Both the position numbers and the translations under genes were made by a program. Positions 18,373-26,009 of a DNA stretch of 35,588 nucleotides are shown here, one piece after another (the first letter of the stretch is position 1; the number at the start of each line of letters is the position of its first letter). Below the pieces are notes generated by a model. The model made no database searches and was not told the origin of the DNA. It was given only the letters and a program-made list of their open reading frames with translations. Source of the stretch: Peptostreptococcus sp. MV1 (GTDB lineage Bacteria; Bacillota; Clostridia; Peptostreptococcales; Peptostreptococcaceae); NCBI RefSeq assembly GCF_000758885.1, contig NZ_JRNB01000007.1:1-35588 (forward strand), written 5' to 3'.

Positions 18373-18729
18373 CTATGCTAAATGTTCCTTAGCAACTGCT
18401 ACTAACTTAGCAAATCCTTCTGGATCAGCTATAGCTAATTCAGAAAGCATCTTTCTGTTAACTTCTACTCCAGCCTTCTTTAGACCGTTCATGAACTTAG
18501 AATAAGACATGTCATTCATTCTACATGCTGCATTTATTCTCTGTATCCAAAGCTTTCTAAAATCTCTCTTTTTCTGCTTTCTACCAATGTAAGCATTCTT
18601 TAACGCCTTCATTACAAACTGGTTTGAAGTCTTGAAAAGCTTACTTCTTGATCCCTGGTATCCCTTTGCAAGCTTTAATACCTTTTTATGTCTCTTATGG
18701 GCATTCATACCCTTCTTTACTCTTGCCAT
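18373..18729 (-). CDS. rplT: Ribosomal protein L20 (bL20)
   Basis: 118 residues, the usual length. Starts [20 protein letters not shown], then [20 protein letters not shown] and RRKQKKR-type basic helices ([20 protein letters not shown]), all conserved in L20. L20 binds 23S rRNA early in 50S assembly and in Bacillus also represses its own operon through the leader RNA. The matching leader is present at 19488-19677. It is the last gene of the operon, 24 nt after rpmI. Confidence 0.99.
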   Translation of the reverse strand: MARVKKGMNAHKRHKKVLKLAKGYQGSRSKLFKTSNQFVMKALKNAYIGRKQKKRDFRKLWIQRINAACRMNDMSYSKFMNGLKKAGVEVNRKMLSELAIADPEGFAKLVAVAKEHLA

Positions 18730-18753
18730 TTCTAAACCTCCTAAATACTAATC

Positions 18754-18951
18754 TTACTTGTATGGTAATAATTGTGCTATTCTCTTTGCATCGCCATCAC
18801 TTACTAAAGTTGACTGTCTCAAGTTCATCTTAGTCTTAGGTGATTTCTTTGTAAGTATATGACTCTTATAAGCCTTTGCTCTCTTTAGCTTTCCGCTTCC
18901 TGTTCTCTTTAATCTCTTTGCTGCACCTCTATGTGTTTTCATCTTTGGCAT
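18754..18951 (-). CDS. rpmI: Ribosomal protein L35 (bL35)
   Basis: 65 residues, very basic, starting [20 protein letters not shown] and ending with the conserved [11 protein letters not shown]. Large-subunit protein. It lies 26 nt after infC and 24 nt before rplT, the universal bacterial order. Confidence 0.99.
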   Translation of the reverse strand: MPKMKTHRGAAKRLKRTGSGKLKRAKAYKSHILTKKSPKTKMNLRQSTLVSDGDAKRIAQLLPYK

Positions 18952-18977
18952 AACAAAATCCTCCTCTCAATATTTAT

Positions 18978-19487
18978 CTATTTTTTTGGATCTATAATTG
19001 CAACCATATTATTTCCCTCAAACTTAGGGGCTTTATTTGGTTCTCCAAACTCACTCAACATGTCAATAAACTTCAACATTACTTCCTTACCGATGTCCTT
19101 GTGACCAAGCTCTCTACCTCTGAATCTCAATTCAACCTTGACCTTGTCACCCTTCTGCAAGAACTTAGCTGCCTGATTTGCCTTTGTCTTAAGGTCATTA
19201 TCTCCAATACCTGGTCTAAGTCTTACTTCCTTGACATTTATTATTTTTTGCTTTTTCTTTGCTTCCTTTTCCTTCCTGGCCTGCTCATACTTGTACTTAC
19301 CATAGTCCATGATCTTGCAAACAGGTGGCTTAGCATTAGGTGATATCATTGCAAGGTCCAGATTCTTTGAACTTGCCAACTCCTTTGCCTGCTTTGAAGT
19401 AACTATACCTAACTGTTCTCCTGTATCAGAAATCAACCTGACTTCCTTTACTCTTATTTCTTCATTGATCGCTAGTTCTTTACTAAT
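18978..19487 (-). CDS. infC: Translation initiation factor IF-3, AUU start codon
   Basis: Prevents premature subunit joining and checks the start codon in the P site. The open frame continues upstream of its first common start codon. The residues added there (SKELAINEEIRVKEVRLISD) are the conserved IF-3 N-terminus, and they begin at ATT (plus-strand AAT, 19485-19487) with GAGGTG seven nt upstream. AUU is the known rare infC start used for autoregulation, because IF-3 rejects it. The N-domain is followed by the linker (KEKEAKKKQKIINVKEVRLR) and the C-domain (PGIGDNDLKTKANQAAKFLQ, RFRGRELGHKDIG). Total 169 aa. Confidence 0.96.
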   Translation of the reverse strand: MSKELAINEEIRVKEVRLISDTGEQLGIVTSKQAKELASSKNLDLAMISPNAKPPVCKIMDYGKYKYEQARKEKEAKKKQKIINVKEVRLRPGIGDNDLKTKANQAAKFLQKGDKVKVELRFRGRELGHKDIGKEVMLKFIDMLSEFGEPNKAPKFEGNNMVAIIDPKK

Positions 19488-19677
19488 ATTAGAACACCTC
19501 TACTTTCTTAAAAATAAAAATTTCTCACCGAGAAATCTCTTCAGTACGAAAAAAAGACGGATATAAAAATCCGTCATAAGTCCTAAAATAAAACAGCAAA
19601 ATAAACTACTGATTAAACTTATACAACCCTACTAGCGGTGCTGTAAGGTGAGAACGGATTCTACTTCTTTTCACTAC
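19488..19677 (-). ncRNA. L20-type ribosomal leader of infC-rpmI-rplT
   Basis: The transcript between the promoter and infC contains the typical early segment GAATCCGTTCTCACC (minus strand, near 19647) and ends with a strong intrinsic terminator before the infC ribosome binding site. This layout is the Firmicutes L20 leader (Rfam family as I recall RF00558), where L20 binding favours termination. Exact fold not computed. Confidence 0.8.
19549..19575 (-). terminator. Leader (attenuator) terminator upstream of infC
   Basis: GACGGAT (19556-19562) and ATCCGTC (19569-19575) with loop ATAAAA. On the minus strand a run of seven T follows. It sits between promoter and infC, so it must act conditionally. 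Confidence 0.9.
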
Positions 19678-19683
19678 TTGACT

Positions 19684-19712
19684 AGTATAATACAAAAAAC
19701 CGTCCCTGTCAA
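19684..19712 (-). promoter_or_regulatory. Strong sigma-A promoter of the infC operon
   Basis: Minus strand TTGACA (19707-19712), 17 nt, TATACT (19684-19689). Near-consensus, as expected for a ribosomal operon. It lies just downstream of the map stop codon. Confidence 0.92.
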
Positions 19713-19725
19713 TCCATTTTATTAA

Positions 19726-20589
19726 TTATGCTGAAATAATTTCATATCCATCTTCTGTAACCAAAATCTGGTGTTCCCATTGGGCAGATAGACTTCCATC
19801 CTTAGTATATGAAGTCCAACCATTTTTCTTGTCTACATATACCTGTGGTCTACCGGCATTTATCATAGGCTCTATAGTAAACACCATACCAGGAACCATC
19901 AACATACCTGTATCTCTTCTTCCTACATGAGATACAAATGGTTCTTCGTGGAATTCATTACCTATACCATGTCCACCGAACATAGTAACTACAGAATATC
20001 CCTTAGACTCTGCATACTCCTTTATAGCTGCACCTATGTCACCAATATGACCCCAAGGCTTTACCTGGTCTAGACCTATATTTAGGCATTCCTTAGTCAC
20101 TTCAACTAGCCTTCTAGCTTCCTCGCTTACGTCGCCTACCATAAACATCCTTGATGCATCTGAAAAATATCCATTTTTTATAGTCGACACATCGACATTT
20201 ATGATATCACCATCCTTCAGTATTATATCTTCAGATGGTATACCATGGCAAACCTCGTTGTTTATAGATGTGCAGCAACTCTTTGGAAATCCCTCGTAAT
20301 TTAGTGGGGCCGGTATAGCGTCATGCTCAACAGTATAGTTATGAACTAGCTTATTTATGTCCTCGGTAGACATACCCGCAACGATTTTACCTTCTAGGTG
20401 GTCTAGAACACCTGTATTGACCTCTGCGCTAACCTTTATAGCCTCTATTTCTCTTGGAGTCTTTATATTAAATCTATCCGGCACAAGATGGCCCTTCATA
20501 GCATATTCTCTTATCTTGTCGTCCAAATCCATGTGGCACTTCTTGTACTTTAATCCACTGCCACACCAACACTTATCATTTCTATCCAT
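19726..20589 (-). CDS. map: Type I methionine aminopeptidase with N-terminal SEC-C zinc motif
   Basis: Removes the initiator Met from nascent proteins. The first 20 residues form a SEC-C zinc-binding motif (CWCGSGLKYKKCH), thought to contact the ribosome. The pita-bread catalytic domain follows, with metal ligands in DGDIINVDVSTIKNGYFSDA, FGGHGIGNEFHEEP, MVFTIEPMI and EHQILVTEDGYE. 287 aa, about 35-40 longer than the plain 250-aa enzyme because of the SEC-C extension, which is common in Clostridia. AGGAGG precedes the ATG. Probably monocistronic. Confidence 0.97.
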   Translation of the reverse strand: MDRNDKCWCGSGLKYKKCHMDLDDKIREYAMKGHLVPDRFNIKTPREIEAIKVSAEVNTGVLDHLEGKIVAGMSTEDINKLVHNYTVEHDAIPAPLNYEGFPKSCCTSINNEVCHGIPSEDIILKDGDIINVDVSTIKNGYFSDASRMFMVGDVSEEARRLVEVTKECLNIGLDQVKPWGHIGDIGAAIKEYAESKGYSVVTMFGGHGIGNEFHEEPFVSHVGRRDTGMLMVPGMVFTIEPMINAGRPQVYVDKKNGWTSYTKDGSLSAQWEHQILVTEDGYEIISA

Positions 20590-20910
20590 ATATATCCTCC
20601 TCTTTTATTTAATTAGACCCGACTAATCTATTCATAGATTTTATAAGCCTACTCACAAATTAGATTAATCTATAATTGCTTATTTCTGCTTGTCCATATC
20701 TATTATACCAAATAAACTCAAATATTATAGAACTTTTTAAAATTATTTGCAAAAGGTCTTTTAATATTAATATATATCAAAAGAGAATATTTATTGTATG
20801 GGTACAAAGTCTATTTTTTATTCATATTGGGTACAGTCGTTGACTTTTCGACCCATAAATTGATAGAATTGTACTTGTAATTATATACTTTTAAAAAATT
20901 AGGAGGAATT
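20590..20910. other. 321-bp divergent intergenic region
   Basis: No gene seen between map (minus) and the ECF S component (plus). It carries the S-component promoter and a repeated TGGGTACA word. I looked for a vitamin riboswitch and saw no recognisable consensus. Confidence 0.6.
20840..20869 (+). promoter_or_regulatory. Promoter of the ECF S component gene
   Basis: TTGACT (20840-20845), 18 nt, TAGAAT (20864-20869), about 40 nt upstream of the ATG. TGGGTACA occurs at 20799-20806 and again at 20828-20835, just ahead of the -35, as a possible operator. GTCG-N9-CGAC overlaps the -35. Confidence 0.75.
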
Positions 20911-21513
20911 ATGAAAAACAAAAAAATCGCAAAGCTAACTCAATCAGCTATACTAGCTGCACTTTGCTTTGTAACATTCACGTACCTACAGATCAAGATA
21001 CCAGTTCCAGGAGGAGATGCTACATCTATCCACTTCGGTAATGTATTCCTAGTACTAGCTGCCCTACTAATAGGTGGTTTCTACGGCGGTCTAGCTGGAG
21101 CAATCGGTATGACAATTGCAGATATAATGGACCCAGTATATATCCTAGTTGCACCTAAGACTTTTGTTCTTAAGCTATGCATAGGTTTAATCGTTGGTTT
21201 AATTGCCCACAGAATAGGCAGAATAAACCACACAAACGATCCAAAGAAAGTCTTTAAGTATGCCCTATCAGGTTCAATCATAGGTATGGCATTCAATGTT
21301 TTTGCAGATCCTATAGTAGGATATTTCTACAAGATATACGTATTAGGTCATCCTGCCGATGTAGCAAGCGTACTTGCTAAATTAAGTGCTGGAGTAACAT
21401 TCTTTAACGCTATTACAACAGTTATAATCGCTATGTTACTATATACTGCACTTAGACCTATATTGGTAAAATCAAATCTTTTGGTTGATTACGATATCAT
21501 TGAAGACAAGTAA
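20911..21513 (+). CDS. ECF transporter S component, substrate unknown
   Basis: 200-residue integral membrane protein with about six helices. It starts with a basic stretch and KLTQSAILAALCFV, the helix-1 pattern used by S components to dock to EcfT. It continues with PVPGGDATSIHFGNVFLVLA, ALLIGGFYGGLAGAIGMTIA and DIMDPVYILVAPKTFVLKLC, typical of the PF12822-type family. S components capture vitamins or their precursors and share the EcfA-A'-T energising module, which is not in this window, so this is a group II system. AGGAGGAATT precedes the ATG. The ligand cannot be read from the sequence and no riboswitch helps. Confidence 0.85.
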   Translation: MKNKKIAKLTQSAILAALCFVTFTYLQIKIPVPGGDATSIHFGNVFLVLAALLIGGFYGGLAGAIGMTIADIMDPVYILVAPKTFVLKLCIGLIVGLIAHRIGRINHTNDPKKVFKYALSGSIIGMAFNVFADPIVGYFYKIYVLGHPADVASVLAKLSAGVTFFNAITTVIIAMLLYTALRPILVKSNLLVDYDIIEDK

Positions 21514-21567
21514 GCTTGTTTGCATGTAAATTAGTACATAAGAATACCTTAATAAACCTATTAAACC

Positions 21568-21612
21568 AAAATAAAGAAGGAAGCTAAAATTTTAGTCTTC
21601 CTTCTTTATTTT
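21568..21612. terminator. Bidirectional terminator between the S component and chromate-transporter genes
   Basis: AAAATAAAGAAGGAAG (21568-21583) pairs with CTTCCTTCTTTATTTT (21597-21612). The inner CTAAAATTTTAG is itself palindromic. It serves the plus-strand gene ending at 21513 and the minus-strand gene ending at 21642. Confidence 0.88.
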
Positions 21613-21641
21613 CGTTATAATCATCCTTACTCTAGAAAATA

Positions 21642-22199
21642 TCAAATCTTAAATACTACTCCAATAATCCCAGCCAAGACTATCAAAAGAATAGGATGAG
21701 GCTTCTTGTATTTTTGCAATAAAAAAATCAACCCCGCCAAGGCCAGGGCAGGCCACCTAAAATATCCAATTAGATTTCCCTTATTCTCCATATCCAGCAA
21801 GGAAATCTGTATTACACTAAAGGCCGCTGCCAAAATAAGTCCACTAGAAGCTGGTCTCAAACCATAAAAGATACTCTTGACAGTTTGAGATTCCTTAAAC
21901 TTGTCCAAAACCCTGTATACAATAACTATGATAATTAAGGATGGCAATACCATGGATATAGGCCCTACAAGAGACCCCAAAACTCCAAATTGCTTGAAAC
22001 CTACATAAGTAGCCATATTTATACCAGTTGGTCCCGGAGTACTCTGGGCTATAGCTACCATATTGGCCACATCTACAGCCGTATACCATCCAGTTTTCCT
22101 ACCTATGTCATACAAAAATGGCAGTGTAGCAAGCCCCCCACCGACTGCAAATAGGCCTGTAGTAAAAAAGTAGTAGACTAACTTAAAAATTCCCGGCAT
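21642..22199 (-). CDS. CHR-family (chromate transporter) half protein, second copy
   Basis: 185 residues with about five to six membrane helices and one CHR domain: FTTGLFAVGGGLATLPFLYD near the N-terminus, then AIAQSTPGPTGINMATYVGF. Short CHR proteins work as pairs of opposite topology, equivalent to the two halves of the long ChrA. This gene starts directly at the base after the stop of its partner, with GAAGGTGG upstream. Family members export chromate, but in many gut anaerobes the natural substrate is unknown. Confidence 0.9.
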   Translation of the reverse strand: MPGIFKLVYYFFTTGLFAVGGGLATLPFLYDIGRKTGWYTAVDVANMVAIAQSTPGPTGINMATYVGFKQFGVLGSLVGPISMVLPSLIIIVIVYRVLDKFKESQTVKSIFYGLRPASSGLILAAAFSVIQISLLDMENKGNLIGYFRWPALALAGLIFLLQKYKKPHPILLIVLAGIIGVVFKI

Positions 22200-22748
22200 T
22201 TAGTCCACCTTCTTTCTTATCTTTAAATACTGGATCAAAAATCCTAGGATACCAGCTACTATGACCAATACAAATGGTGAAACCACGTGCATGATAGCGA
22301 CTATAGCTACCAGAATAAAAATAATAGCTGTTGGTATATCTATGACCGACTTCTTAGCCATATTATAAACTGCATTTAAAATCAATACACATACACAGGC
22401 CCTGATACCATTAAAGGCATGGACTACTGCAGGTAAACTTGCAAAATTTGACAAAAAAGCCGCTACTATACTTATAATTACGATAGACGGAAATATTACC
22501 CCCAGTGTAGCAGATATAGCCCCTATAAGGCCTGCTATCTTGTAACCCACAAATGTCGCCGTATTTACAGCTATTACACCTGGCGTTACCTGACTGATGG
22601 CAAAATAATCCAAAACCTCATTTTCAGTGGCCCACTTGTGGTTGTCTACAACCTCCTTCTGAATCATAGGTAGCATGGCATAACCACCACCAAAGGTAAA
22701 ACTACCTATCTTCATAAAGGCCACAAATAAATCAACTATTAGCTTCAT
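22200..22748 (-). CDS. CHR-family (chromate transporter) half protein, first copy
   Basis: 182 residues, one CHR domain: MKIGSFTFGGGYAMLPMIQK and AISQVTPGVIAVNTATFVGY are the paired signatures. Together with the next gene it makes a complete CHR unit. GGAGGG lies before the ATG. A rubredoxin gene lies 44 nt upstream on the same strand, so co-transcription with an electron carrier is possible. Actual chromate transport is inference. Confidence 0.9.
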   Translation of the reverse strand: MKLIVDLFVAFMKIGSFTFGGGYAMLPMIQKEVVDNHKWATENEVLDYFAISQVTPGVIAVNTATFVGYKIAGLIGAISATLGVIFPSIVIISIVAAFLSNFASLPAVVHAFNGIRACVCVLILNAVYNMAKKSVIDIPTAIIFILVAIVAIMHVVSPFVLVIVAGILGFLIQYLKIRKKVD

Positions 22749-22792
22749 CTTTTATCCCTCCATAATATAGATTATATAGGGCAAAACAAGTC

Positions 22793-22984
22793 CTATTTGG
22801 CATCTTCCTTCACTTCTTCAAACATCCACCTAGTAGCTGCACACTTTGGACATACCCAGTCTTCTGGAAGATCCTCAAAGGCAGTTCCTGGCTTGATGCC
22901 ATAATCAGGAACACCTAGAGCTGGATCATATACAAAACCACATGGCCTACATCTGTACTTCTTTGTCCTATTTTCCTTACTCAT
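22793..22984 (-). CDS. Rubredoxin
   Basis: 63-residue Fe(Cys)4 electron carrier. The two iron-binding pairs are [11 protein letters not shown] and [10 protein letters not shown], with the usual [20 protein letters not shown] core between. I start at the ATG at 22984, with GGAGG 5 nt upstream; the ATG 12 nt earlier overlaps the ribosome binding site. In strict anaerobes rubredoxins feed superoxide/peroxide reductases or flavodiiron proteins. No such partner is adjacent. It lies upstream of the CHR pair. Confidence 0.96.
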   Translation of the reverse strand: MSKENRTKKYRCRPCGFVYDPALGVPDYGIKPGTAFEDLPEDWVCPKCAATRWMFEEVKEDAK

Positions 22985-23044
22985 AATAACCTCCATATCA
23001 AATACATTAAAATAACAACATATAAAAACTTCTCTTCAATATCT

Positions 23045-23072
23045 ATTATAGTATAAGTTTAAATTTTTGCAA
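23045..23072 (-). promoter_or_regulatory. Promoter of rubredoxin (and probably the CHR genes)
   Basis: Minus strand TTGCAA (23067-23072), 16 nt, TATAAT (23045-23050), 60 nt from the rubredoxin ATG. Confidence 0.65.
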
Positions 23073-23127
23073 AAAAAGTTTGAACAAATATATTTTTGAC
23101 AAACCATAAAAAAACTAATTCCTGCAA

Positions 23128-23175
23128 ACGAAAAGGCTGATATGAATAACTCCTGTCACACATACCAGCCTGAAT
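23128..23175 (-). terminator. Possible terminator after the glycerol dehydrogenase gene
   Basis: AGGCTGATATG and CATACCAGCCT (about 23133-23143 and 23160-23170) can pair with one mismatch around a 16-nt loop. On the minus strand TTTTCG follows. Weak T-tract. Confidence 0.5.
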
Positions 23176-23184
23176 ATATACTTA

Positions 23185-24285
23185 CTATAGACCTAGGAAG
23201 AATCTACCCATAGCATCAGCAGCTATTATAGCACTGCATACCTTGTCTTCATCCACCTCAAATGGCATATTGTGCATAGTATCACCCTCTGCACAAGCCA
23301 GTCTAGCAACATCCATTAATCTTTCCTTGTCTACATCCTTGGCACCAAGTTCCTCAAGTGTAACTGGTAGTCCCATATCAATACAGAAATTGAATATCTC
23401 TTCAAGCTCTTCTGATGGGGCGTTTTCCAATACTAACTGAGTAAGCGTACCAAAGGCCACCTTCTCACCGTGGTACATATGATGACACTCTTCTAAGGCA
23501 GTCAAACCGTTGTGAATAGCGTGTGCACCTGCCAAACCAGCAGACTCAAATCCAAGACCACTTAATAGAGTATTGGCTTCAATCACTTTTTCTACAGCCT
23601 CTGTACATACTCCAGCTTCAAGGGCTATCTTGGCCTTTAACCCCTCTTCTAACAATGTGTCCAGACACAACTTAGCCAAGGCAATAGCAGCCTCTGTAGT
23701 CTTTCCACCTGCACATGATATAGCACCACTAGCCTTACAAGCTCTAGCCTCAAAATAAGTAGCCAAGGCATCACCCACACCTGCCACAGTCAACCTTACT
23801 GGCGACTTTGAAATAACCTCAGTATCCATCATGACTATGTCTGGATTTTTTGGTAAGAACAAATACTGGTCAAATACACCATCTTCAGTATACAAAACTG
23901 ATAGGGCGCTACATGGCGCATCTGTTGACGCTATTGTAGGACAAACTACCACTGGCATCTTTGTATAGTAGGCAACCGCCTTGGCAGTATCTGCCACCTT
24001 ACCTCCACCAACGCCGACAATTATATCGCAATCTCCCTGGTTTACATACTTGTCGATAATCCTATCAACCTCTACCTTTGAACACTCCCTATTAAAATAG
24101 CAAACCTCCATACTGGCCTGTGAAGCATCAAAACCTGCCTCTATTCCTGCACCAACCCTCTTGTAACCTGATTCTGTTATCAAAATCAGGGCCTTCTTTC
24201 CTAAATTTTCCACATACTGACCTAGTTTCTTCAATTCACCAGGACCCTGTATATATTTACTTGGACTAATTAATATCTTTGACAT
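23185..24285 (-). CDS. gldA: Glycerol dehydrogenase (iron-containing/zinc alcohol dehydrogenase family)
   Basis: NAD-dependent oxidation of glycerol to dihydroxyacetone, or reverse reduction of hydroxyacetone/methylglyoxal. The N-terminal Rossmann half contains GVGGGKVADTAKAVAYY. The C-terminal helical half has the metal ligands in TIASTDAPCSALSVLY (Asp), GAHAIHNGL (His) and MYHGEKVAFG (His). I start at 24285 (366 aa), the family length, with AGGAGG upstream. A further 20-residue upstream extension would overlap the promoter at 24317-24345. Single gene; no dihydroxyacetone kinase is adjacent. Confidence 0.93.
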   Translation of the reverse strand: MSKILISPSKYIQGPGELKKLGQYVENLGKKALILITESGYKRVGAGIEAGFDASQASMEVCYFNRECSKVEVDRIIDKYVNQGDCDIIVGVGGGKVADTAKAVAYYTKMPVVVCPTIASTDAPCSALSVLYTEDGVFDQYLFLPKNPDIVMMDTEVISKSPVRLTVAGVGDALATYFEARACKASGAISCAGGKTTEAAIALAKLCLDTLLEEGLKAKIALEAGVCTEAVEKVIEANTLLSGLGFESAGLAGAHAIHNGLTALEECHHMYHGEKVAFGTLTQLVLENAPSEELEEIFNFCIDMGLPVTLEELGAKDVDKERLMDVARLACAEGDTMHNMPFEVDEDKVCSAIIAADAMGRFFLGL

Positions 24286-24316
24286 TTTATCTCCTCCTAA
24301 AAAATCAATTTCCTTA

Positions 24317-24345
24317 ATATTAGCACAATTCTTGCAAGTTAACAA
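24317..24345 (-). promoter_or_regulatory. Promoter of gldA
   Basis: Minus strand TTGTTA (24340-24345), 17 nt, TAATAT (24317-24322), about 31 nt before the chosen ATG. Confidence 0.65.
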
Positions 24346-24387
24346 GGATTTTTTGTTAAATTTTTAATAAAAAATACCAAACAAGAA

Positions 24388-24425
24388 AAATAGCGTTAAA
24401 GGTCAGCTTACCCTCAACGCTATTT
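24388..24425 (-). terminator. Terminator of the CofE-like gene
   Basis: AAATAGCGTT (24388-24397) and AACGCTATTT (24416-24425), 10-bp stem. On the minus strand a T-rich tract follows. It lies 28 nt after the stop. Confidence 0.85.
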
Positions 24426-24453
24426 ATTACCTAGCAACTATATATAATATTTA

Positions 24454-25644
24454 TTAATTATTTGTGTAATTGTCAAAGTATCCCTGTACTAGTACTATTG
24501 GTGTACCCTTGTCACCAGAACCACTTGTAAGGTCACATAATGATCCTATTAGGTCAGTCAATCTTCTTGGTGTAGTACCTTCAGATTCCATCTTACCTAC
24601 CAATGAAGCATCCTTTGACTTGATTCTTTCAGATATAGCTTCCTTAAGAGCCTCACCTGATAGATCGTTAAAGTCATTGTCTGCTAGGTACTTCAACTTC
24701 AATTCGTTTGGTGTACCTTCTAGACCTTCTGTATAGGCTGGTGATACTACTGGGTCAGCAAGCTCCCAAATCTGTCCTACTGGATCCTTGAAAGCACCGT
24801 CTCCATATACCATTACCTCTATATGCTTGCCTGTCTTCTTTAGCAACTTATCCTGTATTTCGTATACTAGGTCAGTACATTCATTAGGGAATAGCTTTAC
24901 GCTGTCCTCTGTAGACTTGTTTGACCCTAATAGACCGTACATAGTATTGTAACCACTACCATCTACTGACTCACTCAAAATTTCGTTCATACCGTAAACT
25001 GTAGCTCCAGCAGCCTTTAGAATCCTGCTAGTTCTCTTTCTAGTATGTATATCACAATTGATTACGTTCTTAGTGTAGTTCAAGATTTCTGTTGCATGGT
25101 TGGCAAATACTATTTCCACATCAGCACCAGCTGACCTGATTACTTCACTATAGTAGTCCACATAGTCTACACCTGTAAAAGGATGGATATTCTGTCCAAA
25201 TAATTCCCTGTATTTTTCAAGTGTCAAAACAGTTGAATATGGGTCAATTCCATTGTCGTCCAACTGGTCTTCTGTCAATAACTGGTTACCTACTTCATCC
25301 CTTGGATATGATAGCATCAATACAATTTTCTTTGCGCCCATAGCCATACCCTTTAGGCAGATGGCAAATCTGTTACGAGAAAGGATTGGGAAGATTACAC
25401 CTACAGTTTCTCCACCGAACTTAGCCTTTACATCCTTGCCTATTGCCTCTATAGAAGCATAGTTACCCTGACTTCTTGCAACGATAGATTCTGTAATACC
25501 TATTACGTCCCTATCACCTAATTCAAATCCATCTGTCTTAGCTGCTTCAATAACTGAATCAACTACTATTTCTGATAAATTGTCACCCTGACGAATTATA
25601 GGGCAACGAACTCCACGTGCTACTGTACCAATATTTCTTGTCAT
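24454..25644 (-). CDS. F420-0:L-glutamate ligase-like (CofE family) protein
   Basis: 396 residues. The N-terminal domain has the CofE-type pattern VARGVRCPIIRQGDNLSEIV, GDRDVIGITESIVARSQGNY and VGVIFPILSRNRFAICLKGM. The C-terminal part has EVMVYGDGAFKDPVGQIWEL and LKYLADNDFNDLSGEAL. CofE adds glutamate to coenzyme F420-0 in methanogens and actinobacteria. Many Firmicutes without F420 carry this longer relative, whose substrate I do not know. The start has only a weak ribosome binding site (AAAGAGAG). Monocistronic with its own terminator. Family assignment is good; calling it an F420 enzyme would be wrong without other F420 genes. Confidence 0.8.
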   Translation of the reverse strand: MTRNIGTVARGVRCPIIRQGDNLSEIVVDSVIEAAKTDGFELGDRDVIGITESIVARSQGNYASIEAIGKDVKAKFGGETVGVIFPILSRNRFAICLKGMAMGAKKIVLMLSYPRDEVGNQLLTEDQLDDNGIDPYSTVLTLEKYRELFGQNIHPFTGVDYVDYYSEVIRSAGADVEIVFANHATEILNYTKNVINCDIHTRKRTSRILKAAGATVYGMNEILSESVDGSGYNTMYGLLGSNKSTEDSVKLFPNECTDLVYEIQDKLLKKTGKHIEVMVYGDGAFKDPVGQIWELADPVVSPAYTEGLEGTPNELKLKYLADNDFNDLSGEALKEAISERIKSKDASLVGKMESEGTTPRRLTDLIGSLCDLTSGSGDKGTPIVLVQGYFDNYTNN

Positions 25645-26009
25645 ACTATATTCTCTCTTTCAATTTACTTCAAATTTACTTGTAGGTCATCTAGCCAATC
25701 TCTCTACCACAGACCAGCCTGCCTATAAAGTCTTTTTACTTATACCAAGTACCTTAATATATAATACTACAAAAGACATAATTAAAAAAGAAGAAATCGA
25801 ATATTTTTTTGATTTTTCATAAAAATGTTTAAATCATCCTGTCTATTTTCTATGCATTAGGATTTATCATTAGAAATACGCTTGCTAGAAAAATTTTTAA
25901 TATTACTTTTAGAATAATTATCTCTTGGGTATAATTATCCTATAAAAAGTAGTTAATACCTGTAAAATAATTAGTAGAATATATATTTAATAAAAATCGG
26001 AGGAAGCAA
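25645..26009. other. 365-bp divergent intergenic region
   Basis: No gene seen between the CofE-like gene (minus) and the flavin reductase (plus). TATAAT at 25930-25935 is a possible -10 for the plus-strand gene but has no clear -35. Nothing else stands out. Confidence 0.4.

Noticed and set aside
20760-20905. Possible riboswitch before the ECF S component
   Set aside because: The promoter lies only about 40 nt before the start, so the 5' leader is too short for a known vitamin riboswitch; the hairpin overlaps the promoter instead.
24454-25644. Annotation as a genuine coenzyme F420 biosynthesis enzyme
   Set aside because: No other F420 genes are visible and the family has many relatives in organisms without F420, so only the fold-level name is used.
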